64,000 nucleotides of DNA, taken from NCBI RefSeq assembly GCF_039614725.1, contig NZ_CP154859.1:2480001-2544000 (forward strand), read 5' to 3'. Shown piece by piece: positions 7,709 to 14,925 of this stretch (position 1 is its first letter; each line of letters starts with the position of its first letter). A program made the position numbers and the translations under genes. Origin of the DNA: Thauera sp. JM12B12 (GTDB lineage: Bacteria > Pseudomonadota > Gammaproteobacteria > Burkholderiales > Rhodocyclaceae). A model generated the notes under the pieces. The model was not told the DNA's origin. It did not search any database and saw nothing but the letters and a program-made list of their open reading frames with translations.

Positions 7709-7747
7709 GGTGCACATCGCATCGACTGCCACCTGCGAGGACGAAAC

Positions 7748-8740
7748 ATGCACACGAACGCTTCAGCCGCGCCCACGGCGGTGAGCCCCCCGCTCGAGCG
7801 GCTCGCGCATTTCCCGGTCGCCCTGTTCTCCACCGTGATGGGCATGGCGGGCCTCACCATTGCCTGGCTCAAGGCCCATCACACCGGCGGCGTGCCGCTC
7901 GAGATCGGCGTCGCGCTGCGCTGGCTGGCGAGTGCGCTGTACCTGTTCCTGCTGGCGACGTACGGAGCCAAGTTGCTGCGACACCCCGAGGCGGTGAAGG
8001 CCGATCGCGCCCATCCGGTGCGCCTGAACTTCTTCCCCGCGATCTCCATCGGCCTGCTGCTGCTGTCGATCAGCTGGGCACAGGACGCCCCGGCCGTCGC
8101 GCAATGGATGTGGGGCATCGGCGCCGCCGTGCATCTCATGTTCACGTTGTTCGCCATGAGCAGCTGGATCCACCACACCCACTACGACATCAAGCACGCC
8201 AACCCGGCCTGGTTCATCCCGGTGGTGGGCAACATCATCGTGCCGATCGCCGGCGTGCGCTTCGCGCCCGCGGACATCAGCTGGTTCTTCTTCAGCATCG
8301 GGCTGGTGTTCTGGCTGGTGCTGATGACGATCGTGCTGTACCGGCTGTTCTTCCATGAGCCGCTGCCCGCGCGCCTGACGCCCACGCTCTTCATCCTGAT
8401 CGCCCCGCCCGCGGTCGGTTTCCTGGCCTATGTCGGCCTCACCGACCAGGTCGACGCCTTCGCCCGGGTGCTGTACTTCACCGCGCTGTTCCTGACCCTG
8501 CTGCTGGCGAGCAATGCGGTGCGCTTCTTCCGCCTGCCGTTCTTCATCTCGGCGTGGGCCTATTCCTTCCCGCTGGCAGCGATGACGATCGCCACCTTCG
8601 AGATGAGTGCTCGCAGCGGCCAGGTCTTCTATGCAGGGCTGTCCTGGGCGATGCTCGCGGTGCTGAGCGGCGTCGTCGCGCTGCTGGCCTTCAAGACCCT
8701 GCGGGCCGCCAGCCGCGGCCAGATCTGCGTGCCCGAGTGA
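7748..8740 (+). CDS. SLAC1/TehA-family (C4-dicarboxylate/sulfite-type) membrane carrier
   Basis: A 330-residue integral membrane protein with about ten hydrophobic helices. It begins with ERLAHFPVALFSTVMGMAGL, the first helix of the voltage-dependent anion channel/TehA/SLAC1 superfamily. Members include tellurite-resistance protein TehA, malate carriers and Ssu1-type sulfite exporters. The start at 7748 has an upstream ggacg ribosome-binding sequence and follows the sigma-54 promoter by about 30 bases. Forty bases downstream on the same strand is a persulfide dioxygenase, whose product is sulfite. I infer that this carrier exports sulfite or another small sulfur anion; the sequence alone does not fix the substrate. 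Confidence 0.85.
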   Translation: MHTNASAAPTAVSPPLERLAHFPVALFSTVMGMAGLTIAWLKAHHTGGVPLEIGVALRWLASALYLFLLATYGAKLLRHPEAVKADRAHPVRLNFFPAISIGLLLLSISWAQDAPAVAQWMWGIGAAVHLMFTLFAMSSWIHHTHYDIKHANPAWFIPVVGNIIVPIAGVRFAPADISWFFFSIGLVFWLVLMTIVLYRLFFHEPLPARLTPTLFILIAPPAVGFLAYVGLTDQVDAFARVLYFTALFLTLLLASNAVRFFRLPFFISAWAYSFPLAAMTIATFEMSARSGQVFYAGLSWAMLAVLSGVVALLAFKTLRAASRGQICVPE

Positions 8741-8780
8741 GCCGCTCACTCAGTCACGAAACGACATGAGGAGCTTACCA

Positions 8781-9641
8781 ATGCCCCAGGCAGAGATCCG
8801 GTCCTTCTTCGACGCCGCCACCAACACCGTCACTCACGTGGTGTCCGACCCCGCGACAGCACGCGCTGCGATCATCGACAGCGTGCTCGACTACGACCCC
8901 AGGTCGGGACGCACATCGCGCACCTCGGCCGACGCCGTCATCGCCTACGTGCGCGACGCCGGGCTTCAAGTCGACTGGCTGCTCGAGACCCACGCCCACG
9001 CCGACCACCTTTCGGCCGCGCCCTACCTCAAGCAGCAGCTCGGGGGCAAGATCGGCATCGGCGCGCATATCCGCCAGGTGCAGGCCGTGTTCAAGGACCT
9101 TTTCAACGCCAAGGACATGAACACCCACGGCGCCGAGTTCGACCACCTGTTCGAGGACGGCGAGCGCTTCCGCATTGGCGGGCTGGCGGTCGAGGTGATG
9201 CACACGCCCGGCCACACGCCGGCCTGCCTCACCTACATCGTCGGGCAGGACGCCTTCGTCGGCGACACCCTGTTCATGCCCGACTACGGCACCGCACGCT
9301 GCGACTTCCCCGGCGGAGATGCGGCCACGCTGTTCCGCTCGATCCGCAAGCTACTGTCGCTGCCGCCCGAGACGCGCCTGCACCTGTGCCACGACTATCC
9401 GCCCGACGACCGCGCCCCGGTGTGGGAAACCACGGTGGCCGAGCAGCGGGCGAAGAACGTCCACGTCCATGAAGGCGTAGCCGAGGCCGACTTCGTTGCC
9501 ATGCGCACCGCACGCGATCGCACGCTGGCCATGCCGACGCTGATCCTGCCGGCGATCCAGGTCAACGTGCGTGCCGGCAACCTGCCACCGGCCGAGGACA
9601 ACGGCGTGCATTACCTGAAGATCCCGATCGACCTGCTGTAG
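8781..9641 (+). CDS. pdo: ETHE1-type persulfide (sulfur) dioxygenase
   Basis: A 286-residue metallo-beta-lactamase-fold enzyme. The metal motif THAHADHL (near residue 75) gives the H-x-H-x-D-H signature, with further His and Asp ligands in HTPGHTPAC, GDTLFMPDYG and HLCHDYPP. The GDTLF-PDYGTARCDFPGG stretch is typical of sulfur dioxygenases of the Blh/PDO type rather than glyoxalase II. The family oxidises glutathione persulfide to glutathione and sulfite with an iron centre, in the cytosol. A strong ribosome-binding sequence, gaggagc, precedes the ATG at 8781. It is the second gene behind a sigma-54 promoter with FisR-like sites, the arrangement known for FisR-controlled pdo genes. Confidence 0.92.
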   Translation: MPQAEIRSFFDAATNTVTHVVSDPATARAAIIDSVLDYDPRSGRTSRTSADAVIAYVRDAGLQVDWLLETHAHADHLSAAPYLKQQLGGKIGIGAHIRQVQAVFKDLFNAKDMNTHGAEFDHLFEDGERFRIGGLAVEVMHTPGHTPACLTYIVGQDAFVGDTLFMPDYGTARCDFPGGDAATLFRSIRKLLSLPPETRLHLCHDYPPDDRAPVWETTVAEQRAKNVHVHEGVAEADFVAMRTARDRTLAMPTLILPAIQVNVRAGNLPPAEDNGVHYLKIPIDLL

Positions 9642-9813
9642 GCGCGCCACCCGCTGCCCGCGACAACTGCCGTCGCCCCCGCATCCTGCTCGCGCGCAGG
9701 CACGGCGACCGGCTGGACCGGGCCGGGGTGACAGCGTGGCTATCGGGCCGCATCTTCATGACCCAGGCCGAAGCCTTCAACACCCTCGCCGCAGAGTGCC
9801 GGCGTATCTCCGC

Positions 9814-10167
9814 CTAGCAGGTGTGGTCCGCGTGATCGTGGGCCGCCGCGGGTTTCACCACGCCCTGCGTGTAGTCGACGATGGCCTGCAGGGGATCGGA
9901 TTCGCCGGTCACGACCAGTTCGATGCCGCGCTGCGCCATCCGCTTGCGAAAGCCTTCGCCCGCACCCGCGGTGATGAGTGCGGTCATGCCGTCGATCGGG
10001 TGTCGGTCGCCACGGAACGCATGGAAGGCCATCTCCATCGGCAGGTCGAGACGATCGACCTCGCGCGGGGAGCAGGGGCAGCTGATGTCGTAGATGAGAA
10101 ACCGCCGGGCCTTGCCGGCGTGCGCGGTGACCGTGCGGAAGTTCTGGCTGGTGACGGCGATCTTCAT
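9814..10167 (-). CDS. NifX/NifB-like dinitrogenase iron-molybdenum cofactor family protein
   Basis: A 117-residue protein beginning MKIAVTSQNFRTVTAHAGKARRF, the start of the small NifX/NifY/NafY-like family, which binds metal-sulfur clusters or metalloclusters. CPCS near residue 42 and a C-terminal HDHADHTC tail add possible metal ligands. No nif genes are visible in the window, so a nitrogenase role is not implied. It follows the Rieske gene on the same strand after 85 bp and may be cotranscribed with it. The start at 10167 is preferred because the conserved N-terminus begins there. Confidence 0.78.
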   Translation of the reverse strand: MKIAVTSQNFRTVTAHAGKARRFLIYDISCPCSPREVDRLDLPMEMAFHAFRGDRHPIDGMTALITAGAGEGFRKRMAQRGIELVVTGESDPLQAIVDYTQGVVKPAAAHDHADHTC

Positions 10168-10252
10168 GCTGTGCCTCGATCGATGCGGCGCGCAGCCCCG
10201 CACACGCGGGCGGGCGCCGGGGGTTGGAAGGATGGGACGGGCCGCGCGCGGC

Positions 10253-10846
10253 TCAGGCGGTGGTCGAGTCGTCCTCGCCGATCAGCACCAGGCTCCCCGA
10301 CAGCCACTTGTGCGGCGGAATCTCGAGGTTGGTAGGTGCCGGCTGGCTGAGGAACACACGTCCGGCGAGGTCGAAGATCGAACCGTGGCACGGGCACAGG
10401 AAGCCGCCGGGCCAGTCATCGCCGATGCCGCTGGCGGCCCCGGACGCGAACTTCTCCGACGGCGAGCAGCCGAGGTGGGTGCAGATACCGATCACCACGA
10501 GGTAGTCGGGATTGATCGAACGATGACGATTGGCGGCGTAGTCGGGCTGCTGCGGCTCAGCCGACGCGGGGTCGGCCAGCCGAGGCTCATGCCCTTCCAG
10601 ACTGGCCAGCATCTCGGCCGTGCGGCGCAGGATCCACACCGGCTTGCCACGCCACTCGACGGTCATCATCTCGCCGGCGGCGAGCTTGCTGACATCGGCC
10701 TCGACCGGCGCGCCAGCAGCGCGGGCCCGTTCGGACGGCGTCAGGCTGGCGACGAAGGGAACGGCAGTGGCCGCGGCGCCGACAGCCCCGGCAGCGGAAG
10801 TCGCGATCAGGAGCCGACGACGTTCCTTCTTCAGGTTATCCGACAT
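10253..10846 (-). CDS. petA: Rieske [2Fe-2S] protein (ubiquinol-cytochrome c reductase type), without petBC neighbours
   Basis: A 197-residue protein with an N-terminal twin-arginine-like segment (KKERRRLLIATSAAG) and membrane anchor (about 12-38), followed by a Rieske domain with both ligand boxes, CTHLGC (about 122-127) and CPCHGS (about 152-157). These residues bind the [2Fe-2S] cluster that passes electrons from quinol to cytochrome c1 in the bc1 complex. GGAG lies nine bases before the ATG at 10846, which decides this start over one nine bases upstream. Cytochrome b and c1 genes do not follow; a NifX-like gene does. Small RNA B and its sigma-54 promoter lie directly upstream, so read-through from that promoter could drive this gene. 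Confidence 0.88.
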   Translation of the reverse strand: MSDNLKKERRRLLIATSAAGAVGAAATAVPFVASLTPSERARAAGAPVEADVSKLAAGEMMTVEWRGKPVWILRRTAEMLASLEGHEPRLADPASAEPQQPDYAANRHRSINPDYLVVIGICTHLGCSPSEKFASGAASGIGDDWPGGFLCPCHGSIFDLAGRVFLSQPAPTNLEIPPHKWLSGSLVLIGEDDSTTA

Positions 10847-10883
10847 GTGCTGCATCTCCGGTGGGGGTGGTGCGCAGTGCGCT

Positions 10884-10994
10884 GAAGAAAAGGGAAGCGG
10901 AGCCGGTGGAGTTCATCGGGCCGTCGCCACGGGGGTTGAGACCGCAGAGGGAGGACGATCTTGGTGGCGACCACGACACGGCTCCGCTTCTGCG
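10884..10994 (-). ncRNA. Candidate sigma-54-dependent small RNA, copy B
   Basis: This is the second copy of the element at 1677-1787, on the same strand. Stem 1 pairs 10978-10990 with 10894-10905 (GAAGCGGAGCCG arm), stem 2 pairs 10964-10971 with 10923-10930 (GTCGCCAC/GTGGCGAC, 8 perfect pairs) and stem 3 pairs 10956-10960 with 10940-10944 around the loop UCCUCCCUCUG. A U-tract (CCCUUUUCUU) follows stem 1. Against copy A, stem 1 has a G-C to A-U change and stem 2 is almost wholly substituted with pairing kept. The conserved single-stranded parts are the C/U-rich loop and the CCCGAUGAA stretch after stem 2. It ends 38 bp before the Rieske gene and could also act as its attenuating leader. Confidence 0.72.
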
Positions 10995-11003
10995 AATCCA
11001 TTT

Positions 11004-11019
11004 AGCAACGGCCGTGCCA
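11004..11019 (-). promoter_or_regulatory. Sigma-54 promoter of small RNA B
   Basis: The minus strand reads TGGCACG-GCCG-TTGCT with the exact ten-base GG to GC spacing. The expected start is near 10994, just before stem 1 of small RNA B, as for copy A. Confidence 0.82.
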
Positions 11020-11085
11020 GCCCGCGAGAACCCAGTGGAGAGGCGGATTTCCGCACAAGGCGACCAAGCCGTCGATCCGCCACGA

Positions 11086-11220
11086 CTGCCAATCGAGGCA
11101 GCATCTGCCACCAGACTGCCAACTGGAGCTCAGGCCCGCCGCGTTCGGGCACAAGGGTCTCCACTCATCGATGCAGTCACGCCCCGCCAAATCGACAGTC
11201 ATGGCGGCAGTTTGACTGCC
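11086..11220. promoter_or_regulatory. Shared enhancer array between small RNA B and the cyd operon
   Basis: Half-sites are CTGCC at 11086-11090, GGCAG at 11097-11101, CTGCC at 11105-11109 and 11116-11120, then GGCAG at 11206-11210 with CTGCC at 11216-11220. The first cluster is about 70-100 bp upstream of the small RNA B promoter, the second about 85-100 bp upstream of the cyd promoter. The same half-sites precede the other sigma-54 promoters of the region. The 500-bp gap between the Rieske gene and cydP holds only these elements, the two promoters and small RNA B. Confidence 0.58.
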
Positions 11221-11304
11221 ACCCTGACAGCCAAGACATCATTCCCAATCCGGCGACCTGATCGAAGTTTTTGATTTATCGCAAAAAACGTCTTCCGCTC
11301 ACGC

Positions 11305-11320
11305 TGGCACGGCACTTGTT
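11305..11320 (+). promoter_or_regulatory. Probable sigma-54 promoter of the cyd operon
   Basis: TGGCACG-GCAC-TTGTT has GG at 11306-11307 and GT, not the usual GC, at the -12 position (11318-11319). The spacing is otherwise exact. The expected start near 11331 is 20 bases before cydP. Confidence 0.65.
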
Positions 11321-11350
11321 AATGGAGCACCAGACAACCGGAGCGCCCGC

Positions 11351-11548
11351 ATGAAGCCGTCCGACCAAGGCCTGTTGCGTCATCTCACCCTCGTACTCGT
11401 GATCAAGCTGGTGCTGATCACCGCGCTGTGGTGGGTGTTCATCCGCGACGCGAAGGTGGCAGTCGACCCTGGCGCCATGGCTGCGCAGGTGCTCGCCCCG
11501 GCAAGCAAGACACAACACACGACATCTGGAGAAACCCATGGTCAGTGA
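11351..11548 (+). CDS. cydP: CydP, small putative subunit of cytochrome bd
   Basis: A 65-residue protein with one membrane helix (about residues 10-30, [20 protein letters not shown]) and a short polar tail. Small proteins of this form directly before cydA are known as CydP, a putative extra subunit of cytochrome bd. The end of the gene overlaps the start of cydA by 11 bases, which implies translational coupling. It is the first gene after the sigma-54-type promoter at 11305. Confidence 0.8.
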   Translation: MKPSDQGLLRHLTLVLVIKLVLITALWWVFIRDAKVAVDPGAMAAQVLAPASKTQHTTSGETHGQ

Positions 11549-13100
11549 GCAACTCGTCGATCTGTCGCGGCTGCAGTTCGCCGCCACGGCGATGTACCAC
11601 TTCCTGTTCGTGCCGCTCACCATCGGCATGGTGTGGATGCTGGTCATCATGGAAAGCGTCTATGTCATGACCGGCAAGACGATCTACAAGGACATGACCC
11701 GCTTCTGGGGCAAGCTGTTCGGCATCAACTTCGCGCTCGGCGTCACCACCGGCATCACGCTCGAGTTCCAGTTCGGCACCAACTGGGCCTACTACTCGCA
11801 CTACGTGGGCGACATCTTCGGTGCGCCGCTGGCGATCGAGGGCCTGATGGCCTTCTTCCTCGAATCGACCTTCATCGGCCTGTTCTTCTTCGGCTGGGAC
11901 CGCCTGTCGCGCCAGCAGCACCTGCTGGTGACGATCCTGATGGCGGTGGGCACCAACCTGTCGGCCTTGTGGATCCTGATCGCCAACGGCTGGATGCAGA
12001 ACCCGGTGGGCTCGGAATTCAGCTACGAGACGATGCGCATGGAACTCACCGATTTCTGGGCGGTGGTGTTCAACCCGGTGGCGCAGGGCAAGTTCGTGCA
12101 TACGGTGTCGGCTGGCTATGTGACCGGCGCGATGTTCGTGCTGTCGATCTCGGCCTGGTACCTGCTGCGCGGGCGCGACGTGGAGTTCGCCAAGCGCTCG
12201 TTCCGCATCGCGGCGGCCTTCGGCTTCGCCTCGATCTGCTCGGTGATCGTGCTCGGTGACGAGTCCGGCTACGCGCTCGGCGAGGCCCAGCAGACCAAGC
12301 TCGCGGCGATGGAGGCGATGTGGGAGACCGAACCGGCCCCGGCGAGCTTCAACGTCATCGCCGTGCCCAACGAAGCCGAGATGAAGAACGACTTCGCCCT
12401 CCACATCCCCTGGGTGATGGGCCTGATCGGCACGCGCTCGCTGGACAAGGAGCTGCCCGGCCTCAACCAGATCTACGCGCTGAACCGCGAACGCGTGATC
12501 GTGGGCGTGGAGGCGGTGAAGCTGCTCGAAGCGCTGCGCAAGAACCCGCAGGACGCGGCGCTGCGCGAGGCCTTCGACGAGGTCAAGGCCGACCTCGGTT
12601 TCGGCCTGCTGCTCAAGAAGTACGTCGCCTCGATGGACGACGTCACCCCCGAACTCATCGACCGCGCCGCGCGCGACACGCTGCCCAGGGTGACGCCGCT
12701 GTTCTGGACCTTCCGCATCATGGTGGCGCTGGGCTTCGCGATGCTGGCGCTGTTCGGCGCTGCGCTGTGGTACTCGATCAAGGGCGACTTCGCCCAGCGG
12801 CCGTGGCTGCTCAGGTGGTCGCTGTGGTTCCTCCCGATGCCCTGGCTGGCCTGCGAGATGGGCTGGTTCGTGGCCGAGTACGGCCGCCAGCCGTGGACGA
12901 TCTACGGCGTGCTGCCCACCCACCTGTCGGTCTCGACACTGACGGTGGAAAGCCTGTACGGCTCGCTCGCCGGCTTCGTCGGCTTCTACACCCTGCTGCT
13001 GATCGTCGAGATGTATCTGATGGTGAAGTTCGCCCGCCAGGGCCCGGGCAGCCTGGGCACCGGCCGCTACAAGAACGAAACCCACCACGCCCACGCCTGA
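11538..13100 (+). CDS. cydA: Cytochrome bd ubiquinol oxidase subunit I
   Basis: A 520-residue polytopic membrane protein with nine or so helices. The conserved quinol-oxidase sequence [12 protein letters not shown] (about residue 440), the N-terminal haem ligand His21 in [11 protein letters not shown], and a long periplasmic Q-loop (about 250-385) are present. It holds haems b558, b595 and d with CydB and reduces oxygen to water with quinol. Cytochrome bd is known to be far less sensitive to sulfide than haem-copper oxidases, which fits its place among sulfide genes. A ggag sequence lies before the ATG at 11538, which overlaps cydP. Confidence 0.97.
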   Translation: MVSEQLVDLSRLQFAATAMYHFLFVPLTIGMVWMLVIMESVYVMTGKTIYKDMTRFWGKLFGINFALGVTTGITLEFQFGTNWAYYSHYVGDIFGAPLAIEGLMAFFLESTFIGLFFFGWDRLSRQQHLLVTILMAVGTNLSALWILIANGWMQNPVGSEFSYETMRMELTDFWAVVFNPVAQGKFVHTVSAGYVTGAMFVLSISAWYLLRGRDVEFAKRSFRIAAAFGFASICSVIVLGDESGYALGEAQQTKLAAMEAMWETEPAPASFNVIAVPNEAEMKNDFALHIPWVMGLIGTRSLDKELPGLNQIYALNRERVIVGVEAVKLLEALRKNPQDAALREAFDEVKADLGFGLLLKKYVASMDDVTPELIDRAARDTLPRVTPLFWTFRIMVALGFAMLALFGAALWYSIKGDFAQRPWLLRWSLWFLPMPWLACEMGWFVAEYGRQPWTIYGVLPTHLSVSTLTVESLYGSLAGFVGFYTLLLIVEMYLMVKFARQGPGSLGTGRYKNETHHAHA

Positions 13101-13116
13101 TCCCGGAGCGGACATC

Positions 13117-14259
13117 ATGATCTTCGACTACCCGACCCTGAAACTCATCTGGTGGCTGCTGGTGGGCGTGCTGCTCGTCGGCTTCGCCATCATGGACGGC
13201 CACGACATGGGCGTGGGCACGCTGTTGCCCTTCGTCGGCAGGAACGACGAGGAGCGCCGCGTCGTCATCAACACCGTCGGCCCGCACTGGGACGGCAACC
13301 AGGTGTGGTTCATCACCGGCGGTGGCGCCATCTTCGCCGCCTGGCCGATCGTCTATGCCACCGCCTTCTCGGGCTTCTACTGGGCCATGCTGGCGGTGTT
13401 GTGGGCGCTCTTCTTCCGCCCGGTGGGCTTCGACTACCGCAGCAAGATCCACAACGCCACCTGGCGCAGCACCTGGGACTGGGGCCTTTTCATCGGCGGG
13501 GCGGTGCCGCCGCTGATCTTCGGCGTGGCCTTCGGCAACCTGTTGCAGGGCGTGCCCTTCCACTTCGACGACACTCTGGTGCCCTACTACACCGGCAGCT
13601 TCTGGGGGCTGCTCAATCCCTTCGCGTTGCTGGCCGGCGTGGTGAGCACGGCGATGATCACCTTCCACGGCGCGATCTATCTTGCGCACCGCACCGAGGG
13701 CGGCATCCAGCGCCGTTCGATCACCGCCGCGCTGATCTTCGGCGTGCTGATGCTGGCCGGCTTCAGCGCCGCGGGGCTGTGGATCGCCAACGGCGACTTC
13801 GGCTATGTGATCACCTCCGTGATCGACACCGCGGCGCTGCCCAACCCGCTCGCCAAGACGGTCGAACTGAAGCCGGGTGCCTGGCTGGCCAACTACGACA
13901 CCGCGCCGCTGACGATGCTGGTGCCGGCGCTGGCCTACGCGGGCGGACTCGCCGCGCTGGCGCTGGTATGGAAGGGCCGCACGCTGGCTGCCTTCGTCGC
14001 CTCGTCGCTTGCCATCGTGGGCGTGATCGGCACCGCCGGCGTGTCGATGTTCCCCTTCGTGATGCCCTCCTCCACCGTGCCGGGCGCCAGCCTCACCGTG
14101 TGGGACGCCGTCTCGAGCCAGCGCACGCTGGGCATCATGTTCTGGGCCACGCTGATCTTCATGCCGATCATCGTCGCCTACACCAGCTGGGCCTACAGCG
14201 TGATGGCGGGCAAGGTCACCGCAGCCTACATCCGCGAGAACGAGCACTCCGCGTACTGA
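13117..14259 (+). CDS. cydB: Cytochrome bd ubiquinol oxidase subunit II
   Basis: A 380-residue protein with eight or more membrane helices. It opens with the family signature LLVGFAIMDGHDMGVGTLLPF and has the conserved GPHWDGNQVWFI segment around residue 50. It pairs with CydA to form the oxidase core. It begins 16 bp after cydA with an agcgga ribosome-binding sequence and is followed by cydX. Confidence 0.97.
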   Translation: MIFDYPTLKLIWWLLVGVLLVGFAIMDGHDMGVGTLLPFVGRNDEERRVVINTVGPHWDGNQVWFITGGGAIFAAWPIVYATAFSGFYWAMLAVLWALFFRPVGFDYRSKIHNATWRSTWDWGLFIGGAVPPLIFGVAFGNLLQGVPFHFDDTLVPYYTGSFWGLLNPFALLAGVVSTAMITFHGAIYLAHRTEGGIQRRSITAALIFGVLMLAGFSAAGLWIANGDFGYVITSVIDTAALPNPLAKTVELKPGAWLANYDTAPLTMLVPALAYAGGLAALALVWKGRTLAAFVASSLAIVGVIGTAGVSMFPFVMPSSTVPGASLTVWDAVSSQRTLGIMFWATLIFMPIIVAYTSWAYSVMAGKVTAAYIRENEHSAY

Positions 14260-14288
14260 ACCCGTACGAACCGAACAAGGAGAACGAC

Positions 14289-14471
14289 ATGTGGTACTTC
14301 GCCTGGGTCCTGGGCATCGGCTTCGCCGTGCTGCTGGCCATCCTCAACGCGCTGTGGGGCGAAAATGAAGACGCGCGCGAAGAGGCGCGCGAGCAGGCGC
14401 GTGCCGACGCCCTGCGCCAGGCCCATGCCGACGTCGATCCCGCCCGCGCAAACGGCAAGGCTGCGCACTGA
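14289..14471 (+). CDS. cydX: CydX, small subunit of cytochrome bd
   Basis: A 60-residue protein with the CydX signature MWYFAWVLGIGFA at the N-terminus, one membrane helix, a LNALWGE segment and a charged Ala/Glu/Arg tail longer than in E. coli. CydX stabilises the haem d site of the oxidase. A strong ribosome-binding sequence, aaggag, lies before the ATG. It is third of the three structural subunits, after cydA and cydB. Confidence 0.93.
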   Translation: MWYFAWVLGIGFAVLLAILNALWGENEDAREEAREQARADALRQAHADVDPARANGKAAH

Positions 14472-14490
14472 GGGCGGCAAGGAGTCGACG

Positions 14491-14799
14491 ATGCACACCA
14501 AGGTCTCACCCCTCCCCGCGGCGCCGGCGGGCGGCATCCGGCTGCTGCCCTTGCTGGCTGCGATCGCGATCATGCTGGGCATCACGGCCTGGCCTGCCGC
14601 CCTCTCCGGTCCGCAAGGCGTCGCCGACCACTGGGCCGCCCTGGCGCTGTTCTGGGCCATGAGCGCGGGCTTCGTGCGCGGCGTCGGCTTCGTGCCGCGC
14701 CATGTGGCCTGGCGCCTGCTTTTCTCGAGCCTGGCCTGCCTGCTCGGCCTCGCCCTGGCTGTCGGCCGCCTCGTTTCCTTGCAGGGCGGCGCTATGTGA
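14491..14799 (+). CDS. ybgE: Cyd operon protein YbgE
   Basis: A 102-residue membrane protein with three hydrophobic segments. The central stretch WAALALFWAMSAGFVRGVGF followed by PRHVAWRLLF matches the YbgE family found at the end of cyd operons. Its biochemical role is not settled; it co-occurs with cytochrome bd. It starts 20 bp after cydX behind an aaggag ribosome-binding sequence. Its stop codon lies inside the 24-bp palindrome at 14791-14814. Confidence 0.88.
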   Translation: MHTKVSPLPAAPAGGIRLLPLLAAIAIMLGITAWPAALSGPQGVADHWAALALFWAMSAGFVRGVGFVPRHVAWRLLFSSLACLLGLALAVGRLVSLQGGAM

Positions 14800-14814
14800 C
14801 CTCGGTCACATAGC
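14791..14814. promoter_or_regulatory. CRP/FNR-class palindrome upstream of sqr
   Basis: Perfect 11-bp arms (GCTATGTGACC and its complement) are separated by TC. The core TGTGA-N6-TCACA equals the CRP consensus. It overlaps the ybgE stop and lies 112 bp before the sqr ATG. No T-run follows, so an intrinsic terminator is less likely. No sigma-54 promoter or CTGCC repeat is visible before sqr. Confidence 0.5.
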
Positions 14815-14925
14815 CCTGATCGGCACATGGCTATTTGATCAATTACTTATATGATTGAAGAAGAAGCGACGATAGAAACGGGGCTGCGCGCATGGCACAG
14901 ACCCCCGACCGGGAAGGAGAGACAC

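Noticed and set aside
9668..9816. Short open frame ending FMTQAEAFNTLAAECRRISA after pdo
   Set aside because: It looks faintly protein-like but has no credible start, ribosome-binding site or known match, and its frame runs on from inside pdo.
14821..14925. Sigma-54 promoter before sqr (TGGCT and GGCACA sequences)
   Set aside because: No GG and GC pair has the required ten-base spacing, and no CTGCC repeats are nearby.
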